Positions 20,004 to 29,326 are shown, counted from the stretch's first letter. The stretch is DNA of 64,000 nt from Paenibacillus amylolyticus (GCF_029689945.1 NZ_CP121451.1:496001-560000), one strand, 5' to 3'. The notes: a model not told the origin generated them from the letters alone. Translations and numbers: made by a program.

Positions 20004-20243
20004 CTATCCCTTTGCACTCGCATTCGATCCGCGCAGTGAACGGGCTGAACTACTTCGTGCCGTGCTTCCGGATTTGGAGGCGCTGCCTGAGGGTGTGTTC
20101 TCAAAACGCTTTCGTTCGGTCCGCTCCATCTGCACAATCTGACCTTCGTGCACGACGATATGCAAAGAACCAAACTCCATGTCATTCAGCTGTCCGGCAA
20201 TTCGGTCCAACCATACCTCATCCACTTTTAACGGCTTAGCCAT
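20004..20243 (-). CDS. YezD-family small protein (DUF2292)
   Basis: About 79 residues. The N-terminal 50 match the YezD family (VDEVWLDRIAGQLNDMEFGSLHIVVHEGQIVQMERTER), followed by a Ser/Arg-rich tail. GAGGAGG stands 8 bases before the ATG chosen here. It is the last gene of the sulfate uptake cluster, 180 bp behind cysW. Members of this family often sit beside sulfur-assimilation genes; the molecular role is unknown. Confidence 0.75.
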   Translation of the reverse strand: MAKPLKVDEVWLDRIAGQLNDMEFGSLHIVVHEGQIVQMERTERKRFENTPSGSASKSGSTARSSSARSLRGSNASAKG

Positions 20244-20422
20244 TAGAGCCGCCTCCTCTTCTCGGGCTACTGCCCGCCATATTCCTAAATGCATTGCCAT
20301 CCAACAGATTTATAAATCATTCTTATCCAACCTATATACTTGGTTTATACATTAGCAGGGCTTCCAGTAGCTGTCAATCTGTATTTTCTTCTTCCCATAA
20401 TATGAAATTGATCTGCTTTGTA

Positions 20423-21298
20423 TCACTTTTCCGAAACGGCTTTGTGACCAAGCCAGCTCTTGAGCAGCAACGTCGCGAGAGCCAGAATCAGGAGCAGGGA
20501 AGCCACGGCAAAAGAAGCCGAGAATTGATACTCGTTGTACAAAATTTCCACATGCAGCGGCAGCGTGTTGGTCTCTCCGCGGATATGTCCGGATACCACA
20601 GATACCGCTCCGAACTCGCCCATCGCTCGGGCATTACACAGGATAATACCGTATAACAGCCCCCATTTGATGTTGGGCAAAGTTACACTCCAGAAGATTC
20701 GCCACCCGGAAGCACCCAGCGTAACCGCCGCTTCCTCTTCCCGGGTTCCCTGGTCCTCCATGAGTGGAATCAACTCCCTGGCTACAAAGGGGAACGTAAT
20801 AAACAGCGTCGCAATGACGATGCCTGGCAGCGCAAAAATGATTTTGATATCATGTTCGGACAGCCATGGCCCAAACCACCCATTCGAACCAAACACCAAC
20901 ACAAAGATCAACCCGCCCACCACAGGCGAGATCGAAAAGGGAAGATCAATCAGGGTAATCATGAGTCCCTTGCCTTTGAACTGGAACTTGGTAATGACCC
21001 AGGCTGCGGCCACACCAAATATTGTATTCAGCGGCACGGTAATCGCCGCAACCAATAACGTGAGTTTCAGTGCAGACATGGCATCCGGCTCGGTAAGAGC
21101 CGCGATGTATACACCCCAGCCCTGCTTCAACGCCTCCATGAGCACAATGGCCAGTGGCAATATAAGCAGCCATAGGAGTACCAGGCTCGCCAGTCCAATC
21201 AACAACCATTTGACCCATGGAGCTTCCGTTGTTGCACGGTTGGTTCCACGTCCAGCTCGTACGGGTGGAACAGGGCTTAGTGGGACAGAACCCGCCAT
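20423..21298 (-). CDS. cysW: Sulfate ABC transporter permease CysW
   Basis: Inner-membrane permease of the sulfate/thiosulfate importer, about 291 residues, with six predicted helices. The cytoplasmic EAA loop reads EEEAAVTLGASGWRIFWSVTLPNIKWG, and the CysW signatures DLPFSISPVVGG and ARAMGEFGAVSVVSGHI are present. AAGGAGG lies 8 bases before the ATG (MAGSVPLSP); an ATG nine bases earlier overlaps that site. It lies 68 bp behind cysT. Confidence 0.95.
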   Translation of the reverse strand: MAGSVPLSPVPPVRAGRGTNRATTEAPWVKWLLIGLASLVLLWLLILPLAIVLMEALKQGWGVYIAALTEPDAMSALKLTLLVAAITVPLNTIFGVAAAWVITKFQFKGKGLMITLIDLPFSISPVVGGLIFVLVFGSNGWFGPWLSEHDIKIIFALPGIVIATLFITFPFVARELIPLMEDQGTREEEAAVTLGASGWRIFWSVTLPNIKWGLLYGIILCNARAMGEFGAVSVVSGHIRGETNTLPLHVEILYNEYQFSASFAVASLLLILALATLLLKSWLGHKAVSEK

Positions 21299-21365
21299 AT
21301 GCTGCACCTCCTTTGGTTTGGGTGAGTGACGTTTTTAAATAACTTTATTCCATCATGCTTCGTCG

Positions 21366-22202
21366 TCATGCCCTGCCCGCCTTCCGACTCCAGCGTTGCA
21401 AGGAATTGATGATCAGCAGCAGGATGAAAGAAACCAGAAGCAGCAGCAAAGCTACAGCTGTAGCTCCTGCATAATCGAACTGCTCCAGCTTGGCCATGAT
21501 CAGCAAGGGGGCAATCTCTGTTTTCATCGGCATATTACCTGAGATAAATACAACGGAGCCGTATTCACCAATGCCTCGGGCAAATGCCAGAGCGAACCCT
21601 GTCAGCAGTGGCGGAATCAGATCCGGCAGCAGAATGGTACGGAATATCCGCCATCTTCCTGCGCCCAGTGTGGCAGCCGCTTCTTCCACCTCAGCCTCCA
21701 GCTCCTCCAACACCGGTTGTACCGTACGAACCACGAATGGAATACCGATAAACATCAGCGCCAGCGTAATCCCGGCCTGTGAATAGGCAAGCTTGATGCC
21801 CAAAGGCTCTACAAACTGCCCGATCCAGCCATTACCGGCATAGATCGCCGTAAGGGCAACCCCTGCTACCGCTGTCGGCAAGGCAAAGGGCAGATCAATG
21901 ACCGCATCAAACAGCCTTTTGCCAGGAAACTCATACCGAACAAGCACCCATGCCAGGAGTAGCCCCAGCACGAGATCAATCAGGGCCGCTGCACCTGCCG
22001 TCAGAAAGCTGACCTGGAAGGAAGCCAGCACCCTGGGATTGGTCGCAACCTCAATCATGGTTGCCCACGTCAGCCCTGTTGAGTTAAACAACAGCGCCGC
22101 CAATGGAATAAGTACAACCAGGCTCAGGTAGAGCACACTGTAACCCATCGTTAATCCGAACCCCGGTAATGTGCGTCTTTGCGTCACCGTCACCTTGCTC
22201 AT
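21366..22202 (-). CDS. cysT: Sulfate ABC transporter permease CysT
   Basis: A 278-residue permease partner of CysW, also called CysU. Motifs: DLPFALPTAVAGVAL, the EAA loop VEEAAATLGAGRWRIFRTILLPDLIPPLL, and ARGIGEYGSVVFISGNMPMKTEI. GAGAGG precedes the ATG. It lies 88 bp behind the sulfate-binding protein gene. No cysA ATPase gene is found in this cluster. Confidence 0.95.
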   Translation of the reverse strand: MSKVTVTQRRTLPGFGLTMGYSVLYLSLVVLIPLAALLFNSTGLTWATMIEVATNPRVLASFQVSFLTAGAAALIDLVLGLLLAWVLVRYEFPGKRLFDAVIDLPFALPTAVAGVALTAIYAGNGWIGQFVEPLGIKLAYSQAGITLALMFIGIPFVVRTVQPVLEELEAEVEEAAATLGAGRWRIFRTILLPDLIPPLLTGFALAFARGIGEYGSVVFISGNMPMKTEIAPLLIMAKLEQFDYAGATAVALLLLLVSFILLLIINSLQRWSRKAGRA

Positions 22203-22289
22203 GCACGTTCATCCTCTCTGCCTTCAGCCGGTAAGGCTGGTTGGCCGCTTACAGCGCGATTGATCGGGTGGTCATTGAACAGAACAGCC

Positions 22290-23367
22290 TTAGCTGCCCG
22301 GAACATAGATCTGGTCGAAGATACCACCATCATTGAAATGTTTGGCTTGAGTATCCCGCCATGTACCAAATACATCGTTCAACGTGAACAGTTCAAGCGC
22401 CGGGAACTGATCTTTGAATTTTTCCTTCACGCTGTCCAGCGTTGGACGGTAATAATTTTCGGCGGCAATGGTCTGCCCTTCTTCACTGTACAAATATTTC
22501 AGGTAGGCATCCGCCACATCGCGGCTTCCTTTTTTGTCTGCATTTTTGTCCACAATCGCAACAGGTGGTTCAGCCAAGATACTAACCGATGGCACCACAA
22601 TATCGAATTTATCCGGGCCCAGCTCTTTTACCGACAGGAAAGCTTCATTCTCCCAGGCAAGCAGCACATCCCCAATGCCACGTTCAACAAATGTCGTCGT
22701 AGACCCACGGGCACCCGAATCCAGCACAGGCGCATGTTTGAACAATTCGCCAACGAATTCCTTCGCTTTCTCTTCATCATTGTTATTTTGTTTGAGGGCA
22801 TATCCCCATGCTGCCAGGTAGTTCCAGCGCGCTCCGCCGGACGTTTTGGGATTCGGGGTGATGACTTGGGTATCCCCTTTAATCAGATCATCCCAGTCCT
22901 TGATGCCTTTGGGATTGCCTTTACGTACAAGGAATACAATCGTAGAGGTATACGGAGAGCTGTTATGCTCGTATTTGTCCTGCCAACCTTCATTAATCAG
23001 ACCTTTATCTTCAATCGCATCAATATCGTATCCCAATGCCAGTGTCACCACGTCCGCATCCAGTCCGTCAATAACCGAACGGCTCTGTTTGCCTGATCCC
23101 CCATGGGATTGCTTGATCGTCACTTCCTGGCCCTTCTCTTTCAACCAATGCGCCGCAAACGCTTTGTTATATTGCTCATAGAGTTCCCGTGTTGGATCAT
23201 AGGAAACATTCAGCAGCTCGATGGCCTTTGCCCCTTCCTTGCCGCCTTCCGTTCCCCCGCTGTTCCCGTTGCATTAGACCCGCCGCTGTCCGATCCGCAA
23301 GCTGCCAATACTCCTGTTAACACCAGTGCAAGACCAACCAGAATACCCTTGTGAATTCTCTTTTCAT
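22290..23367 (-). CDS. sbp: Sulfate-binding lipoprotein (two frameshifts)
   Basis: Binds sulfate or thiosulfate outside the membrane and delivers it to CysTW. Lipoprotein signal ([24 protein letters not shown] after repair), Gly/Ser linker, then the family blocks [61 protein letters not shown], and [21 protein letters not shown]. Two single-base losses must be repaired: an A-run just inside the start (plus-strand T-run 23361-23364) and a G-run in the linker (C-run 23254-23258). The ATG at 23365-23367 has GGGGGAG at good spacing. It is the first gene of the sulfate operon. Confidence 0.92.
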
Positions 23368-23414
23368 TAAATAACACTCCCCCGATATAGATCTGCATGA
23401 CTACCTCAGGCCGG

Positions 23415-23572
23415 CTGAACAGGATCGAACGCCCGTAAAAAAGAAGACGGAGGAACCCCCGCGCACTTCTCCCCATAAAGTCATGCCGGCCCTAGGCCGT
23501 GTATGCTTTCATCCGGAAAGGATGCGCTGCGGTGTTCCTCCGTCTATACGGTGAGAACGTTATTCTGTTCAG
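23415..23572 (-). promoter_or_regulatory. Structured leader/attenuator of the sulfate operon
   Basis: On the minus strand, a long inverted repeat spans 158 nt. The outer arms CTGAACAG/CTGTTCAG and the inner arms AGACGGAGGAAC/GTTCCTCCGTCT enclose small stems (CATCC/GGATG and CGGCC/GGCCG). The inner stem is followed by TCTTTTTT, so it reads as an intrinsic terminator lying before sbp. It does not match the SAM, T-box or c-di-GMP consensus as far as can be seen. It is probably an attenuator or an unrecognised riboswitch (inference). Confidence 0.6.
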
Positions 23573-23666
23573 GTTGCATGGTTACATCTGTCTGTCAAAT
23601 GACTGCTTTCACAAAGGAAACCAATTCATTTTTATTATTCCTACCTGTTTAGTAAGTTATATACGT

Positions 23667-23695
23667 ATAATAAAGGTAGTCTATATACCTGTCAA
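23667..23695 (-). promoter_or_regulatory. SigA-type promoter for the sulfate operon
   Basis: Minus-strand TTGACA (23695-23690), 17-bp spacer, TATTAT (23672-23667). It predicts a leader of about 290 nt before sbp, containing the hairpin at 23415-23572. Confidence 0.7.
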
Positions 23696-23735
23696 ACGTT
23701 TTTTCCGATTTTTACCGGATTTCTGCACCATTTGC

Positions 23736-23772
23736 AAAAAAGAGGAACAACGAACCAAAGTCCGTTGTTCCC
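23736..23772 (-). terminator. Terminator of the rhamnogalacturonan lyase gene
   Basis: Minus-strand stem GGAACAACG/CGTTGTTCC followed by TCTTTTTT, about 70 bp behind the lyase stop codon. Confidence 0.88.
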
Positions 23773-23843
23773 TTCAGCGAATCCCATGCTTCGCTATCTA
23801 TTGTAAACTGGAATGGAATGGGACTGCCATGCCTGTCCATTCC

Positions 23844-25721
23844 TCATCTGCCCGCATACCGGATATTCGGTATCGGTGGTGTGTTCATGCCTTCTCCCAG
23901 ATAAAATCCGGTGTGCGGCGGTTGATTGTAGGCTACATTTTGCCAAGCGACGCCAAGACGGTACACCGGATCATGCATCAGCGTGTAGATGCGTTTGTCG
24001 GTAACTGCTGTTGTGGTATAGATCCGCAGCGCTGAGCTGTCATTGGTTCGCCACACAACTTCCTCTCTCCAGTCCCCGAACAGATCTGCCTGCAGACTCG
24101 GTGTAGACTTGGTTCCATTATTGGAAGAAACGCCGGATGCGGTGAGCAGGTTCACCGTTGTGCTGTTGGCATAATTCCACTTGTCGATTCGGTTGCTGTC
24201 CAGCAGTTCACGGAGCAGATCACCATCCCACCAGATTCCAAAATTCGTGGAGGAAGGCAGGGTTGTTCCGAGTTTCTGTCCTTTGGCTGTGTACAGACTG
24301 CCGTCTGCCCATACCTCGGCGCCTTTATATCTAGGATCGATATCTGCCGCCATGCCGCGTCCAATATCCTTCGTTGTTTTGACTCCCCAGATTAACTGGC
24401 CTGTACCTGCATCACGGAATTCCACTCCGGCATTGGACGGTGTCTCATGAACCTGAAACACCTCAAGCCCAGGGCGATCCGGGTCGAGGTCGCTCAAATG
24501 CATGGCATCGCCATGATGAAGACCTGTCGTATACAATCCTTTGCCGTTGTCATCCACCGCCATGGCACCATAGACAATCTCGTCTTTCCCGTCTCCGTCC
24601 ACGTCCGCCACACTCAGATTGTGATTGCCCTGCCCGGCATAACCCGAGTTGCCCGATGTGTTGGAATCAAATGTCCATTGCTTGGTTAGCTGCCCATTCC
24701 GCCAGTTATATGCCACCAGTACTGTGCGAGTGTAGTATCCACGCGCCATAACCAGACTTGGGCGCTCCCCATCCAGATAGGCAATGGCAGCAAGGAATCG
24801 GTCCACCCGATTGCCATAGTTGTCTCCCCAATCGGATACATTGCCACGCGTCGGTTCGTAATTCACCGTGGATAGCGCTTTGCCCGTCTGCCCATTGAAT
24901 ACCGTCAGGAATTCAGGACCAGATAATACATAACCGCTGGAATTACGATAATCCTTGCTTGCATCACCGATGACCACACCAGTGCCATCCTTGGAGCCAT
25001 CGGCTGTTTTCATCGCGACCTCGGCTTTGCCGTCACCATCAAGATCGTAGACCATGAACTGGGTGTAGTGCGCACCCGCGCGGATATTCTTGCCGAGACT
25101 AATTCGCCACAGGCGTGTTCCGTTCAATTTGTAGGCATCGATAAACACTTCCCCGGTATAACCGCTTTGGGAGTTATCTTTGGAGTTGGAAGGGTCCCAC
25201 TTCACAATCAATTCATACTCCCCATCACCGTCCAGATCACCAGCACTGGCATCGTTGGCACTGTAAGTGTAGGCAACCCCATCGGGCGTTGTTCCACCTG
25301 CGGGTACACTGAGCGGTACGGACAGATAGTTGTTGCCCCATACGCTCGCTGCTGTTGAAGCAGCCTGCTCCGTTCCACTGACGACAGCGCGAACCGTATA
25401 TTTGGAACTGCTTGTCCCGCTTGCATCCTGAAGGTTGGTGCTATTCGTTATGGGGGTAGCGTTCACCTTGGTTCCATCCCGATAGACATTAAACGATACA
25501 TTCGAACCTTCCGTACCCAATAGCCGCCAACTGACAATCACACCTGTCCCGGTCTTTACCGCCACCACACCGCGATCCAGATATTCCATCTGCCTTGCAC
25601 CGGCTGGATGTGTTACCGGCGTGTTATCCAATCCAAACGAAGTGATCAGTAACGCGGAACTCAACAACGATACTCCAGCTGTACGTAATGTGCGCTTCCA
25701 CAGTGATGATCGATTTCCCAT
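23844..25721 (-). CDS. Rhamnogalacturonan lyase, polysaccharide lyase family 11 (YesW/YesX-like)
   Basis: Secreted pectin-degrading enzyme that cleaves the rhamnogalacturonan-I backbone by beta-elimination, about 625 residues. A signal peptide is followed by a fibronectin-like N-terminal module and an eight-bladed propeller with repeated Ca-binding DxDGDG motifs (GDLDGDGEYELIVKWDP, VYDLDGDGKAEVAMKTADG, VADVDGDGKDEIVYGAM). The PL11 marks HHGDAMHLSDLDPDRPGLEVFQVHE and LFGDWREEVVWRT are present. The start MGNRSSLWK is preferred because GGGGAGG lies 9 bases before it; an ATG 18 bases upstream overlaps this ribosome site. A cre-like site upstream suggests carbon catabolite repression. Confidence 0.95.
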   Translation of the reverse strand: MGNRSSLWKRTLRTAGVSLLSSALLITSFGLDNTPVTHPAGARQMEYLDRGVVAVKTGTGVIVSWRLLGTEGSNVSFNVYRDGTKVNATPITNSTNLQDASGTSSSKYTVRAVVSGTEQAASTAASVWGNNYLSVPLSVPAGGTTPDGVAYTYSANDASAGDLDGDGEYELIVKWDPSNSKDNSQSGYTGEVFIDAYKLNGTRLWRISLGKNIRAGAHYTQFMVYDLDGDGKAEVAMKTADGSKDGTGVVIGDASKDYRNSSGYVLSGPEFLTVFNGQTGKALSTVNYEPTRGNVSDWGDNYGNRVDRFLAAIAYLDGERPSLVMARGYYTRTVLVAYNWRNGQLTKQWTFDSNTSGNSGYAGQGNHNLSVADVDGDGKDEIVYGAMAVDDNGKGLYTTGLHHGDAMHLSDLDPDRPGLEVFQVHETPSNAGVEFRDAGTGQLIWGVKTTKDIGRGMAADIDPRYKGAEVWADGSLYTAKGQKLGTTLPSSTNFGIWWDGDLLRELLDSNRIDKWNYANSTTVNLLTASGVSSNNGTKSTPSLQADLFGDWREEVVWRTNDSSALRIYTTTAVTDKRIYTLMHDPVYRLGVAWQNVAYNQPPHTGFYLGEGMNTPPIPNIRYAGR

Positions 25722-25780
25722 AAACAATTGCCTCCCCAATTGTAGTGGTAAGCCCGCTGCCCTTGTAGCGCCATTTTATA

Positions 25781-25794
25781 TGTAAGCGCTTTAA
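25781..25794. promoter_or_regulatory. cre-like CcpA site upstream of the PL11 gene
   Basis: TGTAAGCGCTTTAA fits the CcpA operator consensus TGWAARCGYTWWCW at nearly every position and lies about 60 bp before the lyase start. Binding is inferred. Confidence 0.6.
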
Positions 25795-25864
25795 TACATT
25801 TAGTTTAAATTAAACATATACTTCCATCTATAGGTCTAATTTAGTAATTCGTTGATATGTACAT

Positions 25865-25894
25865 AAAAAAGCCGAAGGATTTCTCCTTCGACTT
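25865..25894 (-). terminator. Terminator of the ATPase/TOPRIM operon
   Basis: Minus-strand stem AAGTCGAAGGA/TCCTTCGGCTT followed by TTTTTT, directly behind (and touching) the stop of the second operon gene. Confidence 0.85.
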
Positions 25895-26666
25895 ATATTA
25901 TAATTTCATCAATATCAACTAATCCCAAGTCAAGCAATATAATGCATAACAAACTCATAAGTTTGTACCCTTGATTCATTAAGTAGTGTTCTTCCTGCTG
26001 ATTAAAAATAAATAAATTGGTATCTGAGAAATGATCCAAACTGTATTCAGTCACGCCTACATGTTCCATTGCACCCATCATCTCAGATATGGCTTTTAGT
26101 AAGGATTCTTCTGTTATTTTACTTTGATTAATCTTTAAAGAATCTAAATGTTGTTTCAGTTCCTTTCCCGTTTCAAAAGATAATTGAATTGTATCTTCAA
26201 TAAAATTGGATGCAACAAAACTTTCGATACAAGGATAACTCAACAACAATAGACCTTGACGATCAAAATCATTACTATCTCTGGAGCTACTTAAAGAGCG
26301 TAATAAATTACGAATCAGGACCGGATCCGTATTTGATTTGACATCTCTATCAAAAACATAAAAAATGGCAGCTCGATCTACTGGGAATTTATATTCAACA
26401 ATTAATTTTTCGAACATCTCATCTAAAAACTCATCCTGACTTACAATTGTGGATATAGCGGATTCCCTAGCATTTATAACGAATATGGACGAAGTAATCC
26501 CATCCTGTTCATTGTACTTTTTATACTTCATCATCCGATCCATCTTTTCATATTGATAGCTGAAAATTCGAGTGAATATTTTATGCAACAAGTAAAATTC
26601 GGTACTTTCTCCCTCAACAATAAGCAGCACTTTTCCTATGTTTTTGTCTTTATTGATTTTGATCAA
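25893..26666 (-). CDS. TOPRIM/RloB-like protein, candidate defence effector
   Basis: A 257-residue protein of a family not firmly recognised. Near the N terminus, VLLIVEGESTEFYLL matches the acidic E of TOPRIM-type folds (compare RloB, AbiLii, DUF4435/AriB, OLD). The middle has FYVFDRDVKS, a D-x-D-like metal site, followed by LLSYPCIESFVAS, similar to the S-x-P-x-x-E segment of RloB. These suggest a nuclease-type metal centre (inference). Its start overlaps the stop of the ATPase gene by ATGA, so the two are translationally coupled. Composition is distinctly AT-richer than neighbours, a sign of transfer. Confidence 0.65.
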   Translation of the reverse strand: MIKINKDKNIGKVLLIVEGESTEFYLLHKIFTRIFSYQYEKMDRMMKYKKYNEQDGITSSIFVINARESAISTIVSQDEFLDEMFEKLIVEYKFPVDRAAIFYVFDRDVKSNTDPVLIRNLLRSLSSSRDSNDFDRQGLLLLSYPCIESFVASNFIEDTIQLSFETGKELKQHLDSLKINQSKITEESLLKAISEMMGAMEHVGVTEYSLDHFSDTNLFIFNQQEEHYLMNQGYKLMSLLCIILLDLGLVDIDEIII

Positions 26667-27802
26667 ATTGTATCATCCTTATATTCTGGGATCCCTCCAA
26701 AAACACCGCTGGTGTACATTTTCTCTAAATTTTGTGCAACACGAGGCTGCTCACTAGAAAATCTTTTTAGTACACTTCCTTCAGCGCCATTAAAATCCAC
26801 AGCATAAATCTGATCCGGTCTAAGAAGTGAGTTTGACAGCAAATTAGTTGAATGGGATACAATGAACAGTTGTGAGTTCTTTGAATTATTCATAAAGTAT
26901 CTAATAAGTAATTCCTCCAAAAAGTTGTGTAATCCACTACTAAACTCATCTACAATTAGCATACCTCCATTTTTGACAGTATGAAAGAACGCGGGTAACA
27001 GTCGCAACAACTTCTGATTACCTAATGACTCCCAAGGAAACGGGATAGGTTCTCCAACACCTTCACGTTTGAAGAATATATCTTTTTCCTCAGAAGATAT
27101 CCTTGTAATGCTACCGGAACTAGAGTTGGCATATTCGATCCGTTGATTAAAGTTAAATTTATTAAAAAATGTATTAATTTCGTCTACACCTTGATTTTCA
27201 AGATACTCTTCAATATTTAGATTAATTTTTCCCGGTGAAAAAATGGTTTCTTTATACCCATCTAGGTATACCGAATTCATAAGAAAATCAAACCATTCTT
27301 TTAATATGCTTTGGGTTCTGAATCGTGTATTAAAATATATCTCTCTTAAAACCAAAGTGTTATCATCTATATCTTCATAAAACTTATTCTCTGTTATCTC
27401 CGATTTGGCATTTTTTCCAATCCGATTCAAGACTACTTGATCTGCAATAGTTAGAACTTCTATTAAACTTTGTTTGTCTGCAATATGCTCAATATAATAT
27501 TTAATTGGAGTTCCAGAAATATCAAATTCATATTCCAGGCTCATCGATTTTTCAGGTGAGAATAAGCATCTCTCCACTATGATGTCTACCTTTCTTTCAG
27601 CGAACAAAAGATCTAATAACAATTTTAGAGCACGTATTGCGTTAGTTTTCCCGGATGCATTTGCTCCTACGAAAAAAAGTCCTTTTAAATTATTATGATA
27701 TACATTTGTGTCTGACAACACTTTGTACCCAGTCGCACCGAGATCTATAGTAGTTAAATTTTTAAATGAGCGAAAATTATTAATGGTTATTTTGCTTAAC
27801 AT
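26663..27802 (-). CDS. AAA/ABC-type ATPase (AAA_15/21-like), candidate defence sensor
   Basis: A 379-residue SMC/OLD-like ATPase. It opens with MLSKITINNFRSFKNLTTID and has Walker A GANASGKT, a signature-like SLGNQKLLRLLP, Walker B MLIVDEFSSGLH, and the switch His in IVSHSTNLL. The segment between carries no coiled-coil arm of SMC length. GAGGAG precedes the chosen ATG; 18 upstream codons lack a ribosome site. Paired with the TOPRIM-like gene it resembles the AbiL/RloAB and PARIS (AriA-AriB) layouts, in which an ATPase gates a TOPRIM effector on phage infection. Which family it belongs to, if either, is open. AT-rich. Confidence 0.75.
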   Translation of the reverse strand: MLSKITINNFRSFKNLTTIDLGATGYKVLSDTNVYHNNLKGLFFVGANASGKTNAIRALKLLLDLLFAERKVDIIVERCLFSPEKSMSLEYEFDISGTPIKYYIEHIADKQSLIEVLTIADQVVLNRIGKNAKSEITENKFYEDIDDNTLVLREIYFNTRFRTQSILKEWFDFLMNSVYLDGYKETIFSPGKINLNIEEYLENQGVDEINTFFNKFNFNQRIEYANSSSGSITRISSEEKDIFFKREGVGEPIPFPWESLGNQKLLRLLPAFFHTVKNGGMLIVDEFSSGLHNFLEELLIRYFMNNSKNSQLFIVSHSTNLLSNSLLRPDQIYAVDFNGAEGSVLKRFSSEQPRVAQNLEKMYTSGVFGGIPEYKDDTI

Positions 27803-28122
27803 ATGTACCACTCCTCTATTCTTTATAATAACCCATATCGTAAAAATTATGCACATACGGTTGAATAGAACGTAATTTTTTTACTTGAGTATAGCAATGA
27901 AAATTTCGTTTTTATGCCCAGCAATATAGTCTACATAATTCGGGAATGACATCCACTTTGCCAGACATTGAACGATAGAGATAACGTATTAGCTCCTCAT
28001 ATCGCATATAAAACCAAAAAAGCTGAGAAATCATGTGTTTCCGCATGATTTCTCAGCTTGTAGACCTCTTTTTAGATGTAATAATGTACTCGCACTTATC
28101 TATCACTTCACCGAATTACAAC
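27803..28122. other. Intergenic region upstream of the ATPase operon
   Basis: AT-rich. It must hold the operon promoter (several TATAAT-like words, none with a convincing -35) and contains the terminator of the lactonase gene at 28016-28059. Nothing else is recognised. Confidence 0.5.
28016..28059 (-). terminator. Terminator of the lactonase gene
   Basis: Very long minus-strand stem AAGCTGAGAAATCATG/CATGATTTCTCAGCTT followed by TTTT, about 65 bp behind the lactonase stop. Confidence 0.9.
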
Positions 28123-29178
28123 TTAAACCACAGGTGCAATACATACCGGACGAGGCAGTTCCAGCTTGAACCCGTTGTGCGTCAGACGTCCGTCTTCTTC
28201 GCTCATCTGGAAACCTACGAGGTTATTGCTGTCCTGATTCGCCACAACCAGAATTCCACCTGGCAAAATATTAAAGTTACGCGGTGTCTGCCCAATCGTG
28301 GACGTCCACTCTACGGCTTCCAACTCACCACTCTCCTGGTCAATATGGTAGAGTACGATGCTGTCATCTCCCCGATTGGATGCATACAGGAAACGTCCAC
28401 ATGGAGATACACGGATGTCCGCTGCGGTACCCTCGCCTTTATGTCCTTCTGGAAGTGTGGAGATGTGCTGCACCGTGGTGAATTCCCCTCTGCGCTCATC
28501 GTAAAGGAATGCCGTAACCGTGTTGTTCAACTCATTGATGACATATGCCCACTTCGAGTTGGGATGGAACACAAGATGCCTTGGCCCTGCGCCTGGTGGC
28601 TGATCCATCTCGCGATGGGTAACCAGACGTCCCTCTTCCAACCGATACACAATAATCTGATCCAGACCGAGGTCACATACAACAGCATACTGTCCGGATG
28701 GATCTGGCTGAATGGAGTGAGCATGTGGCCCTTCTTGGCGTTCTTCGTTGATTCCACTTCCCGTGTGCTCCACCCATGCACTCATCTCACCAAGCGTACC
28801 CTGGTCGCCTACTGGAAACACATTAACACTGCCACTGCTATAGTTGGATGAGAACACCCACTGACCATCCTTGGAGACCGACACATAACACGGGGAAGCC
28901 CCTCGGGTCTGCTTTCGATCCATCAGGTGCAGTTCACTCGTTGCCGCATCTCTCCGATAAACCAGCACCTCTCCCTCATCCGTCTCACTCGCCACATACA
29001 AACTGTCTCCATCCGGGCTTAGCGCCAGGTAAGAAGGATTGCTCGCACCCTCCGTATGATTGACGATCCGCATCTCTCCTGTATCCGCATTCAACGCACA
29101 CAAGAATATTCCTGGCTCTTCCGCTGACGCATACGTACCTGTATAGAAAAGTGTTTCCTGCGTTGTGACTGGTTCCAT
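28123..29178 (-). CDS. Lactonase family beta-propeller (6-phosphogluconolactonase-like)
   Basis: A 351-residue cytosolic seven-bladed propeller of the Pgl/YkgB group (PF10282), which can hydrolyse 6-phosphogluconolactone or related sugar lactones. Repeated blade motifs: NPSYLALSPDGDSLYVASE, GPHAHSIQPDPSGQYAVVCDLG, ADIRVSPCGRFLYASNRG, and TPRNFNILPGGILVVANQ. GGGAGAG lies 8 bases before the ATG. It is monocistronic, divergent from the AraC regulator gene. Whether it is the pentose-phosphate enzyme or a different lactonase cannot be told from sequence. Confidence 0.9.
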   Translation of the reverse strand: MEPVTTQETLFYTGTYASAEEPGIFLCALNADTGEMRIVNHTEGASNPSYLALSPDGDSLYVASETDEGEVLVYRRDAATSELHLMDRKQTRGASPCYVSVSKDGQWVFSSNYSSGSVNVFPVGDQGTLGEMSAWVEHTGSGINEERQEGPHAHSIQPDPSGQYAVVCDLGLDQIIVYRLEEGRLVTHREMDQPPGAGPRHLVFHPNSKWAYVINELNNTVTAFLYDERRGEFTTVQHISTLPEGHKGEGTAADIRVSPCGRFLYASNRGDDSIVLYHIDQESGELEAVEWTSTIGQTPRNFNILPGGILVVANQDSNNLVGFQMSEEDGRLTHNGFKLELPRPVCIAPVV

Positions 29179-29326
29179 AACTAAATCTCTCCCTTATCCT
29201 ATATATTCACTATTCTGATTCTACCCACTGATATGTACTTACCCAATTCACGGGCAACTGCTTCACTTCCTGTAACTTGGCTTTCTAAATCGAGTACACC
29301 CCTGGTGAGCGCTCTCATATCCGTTA

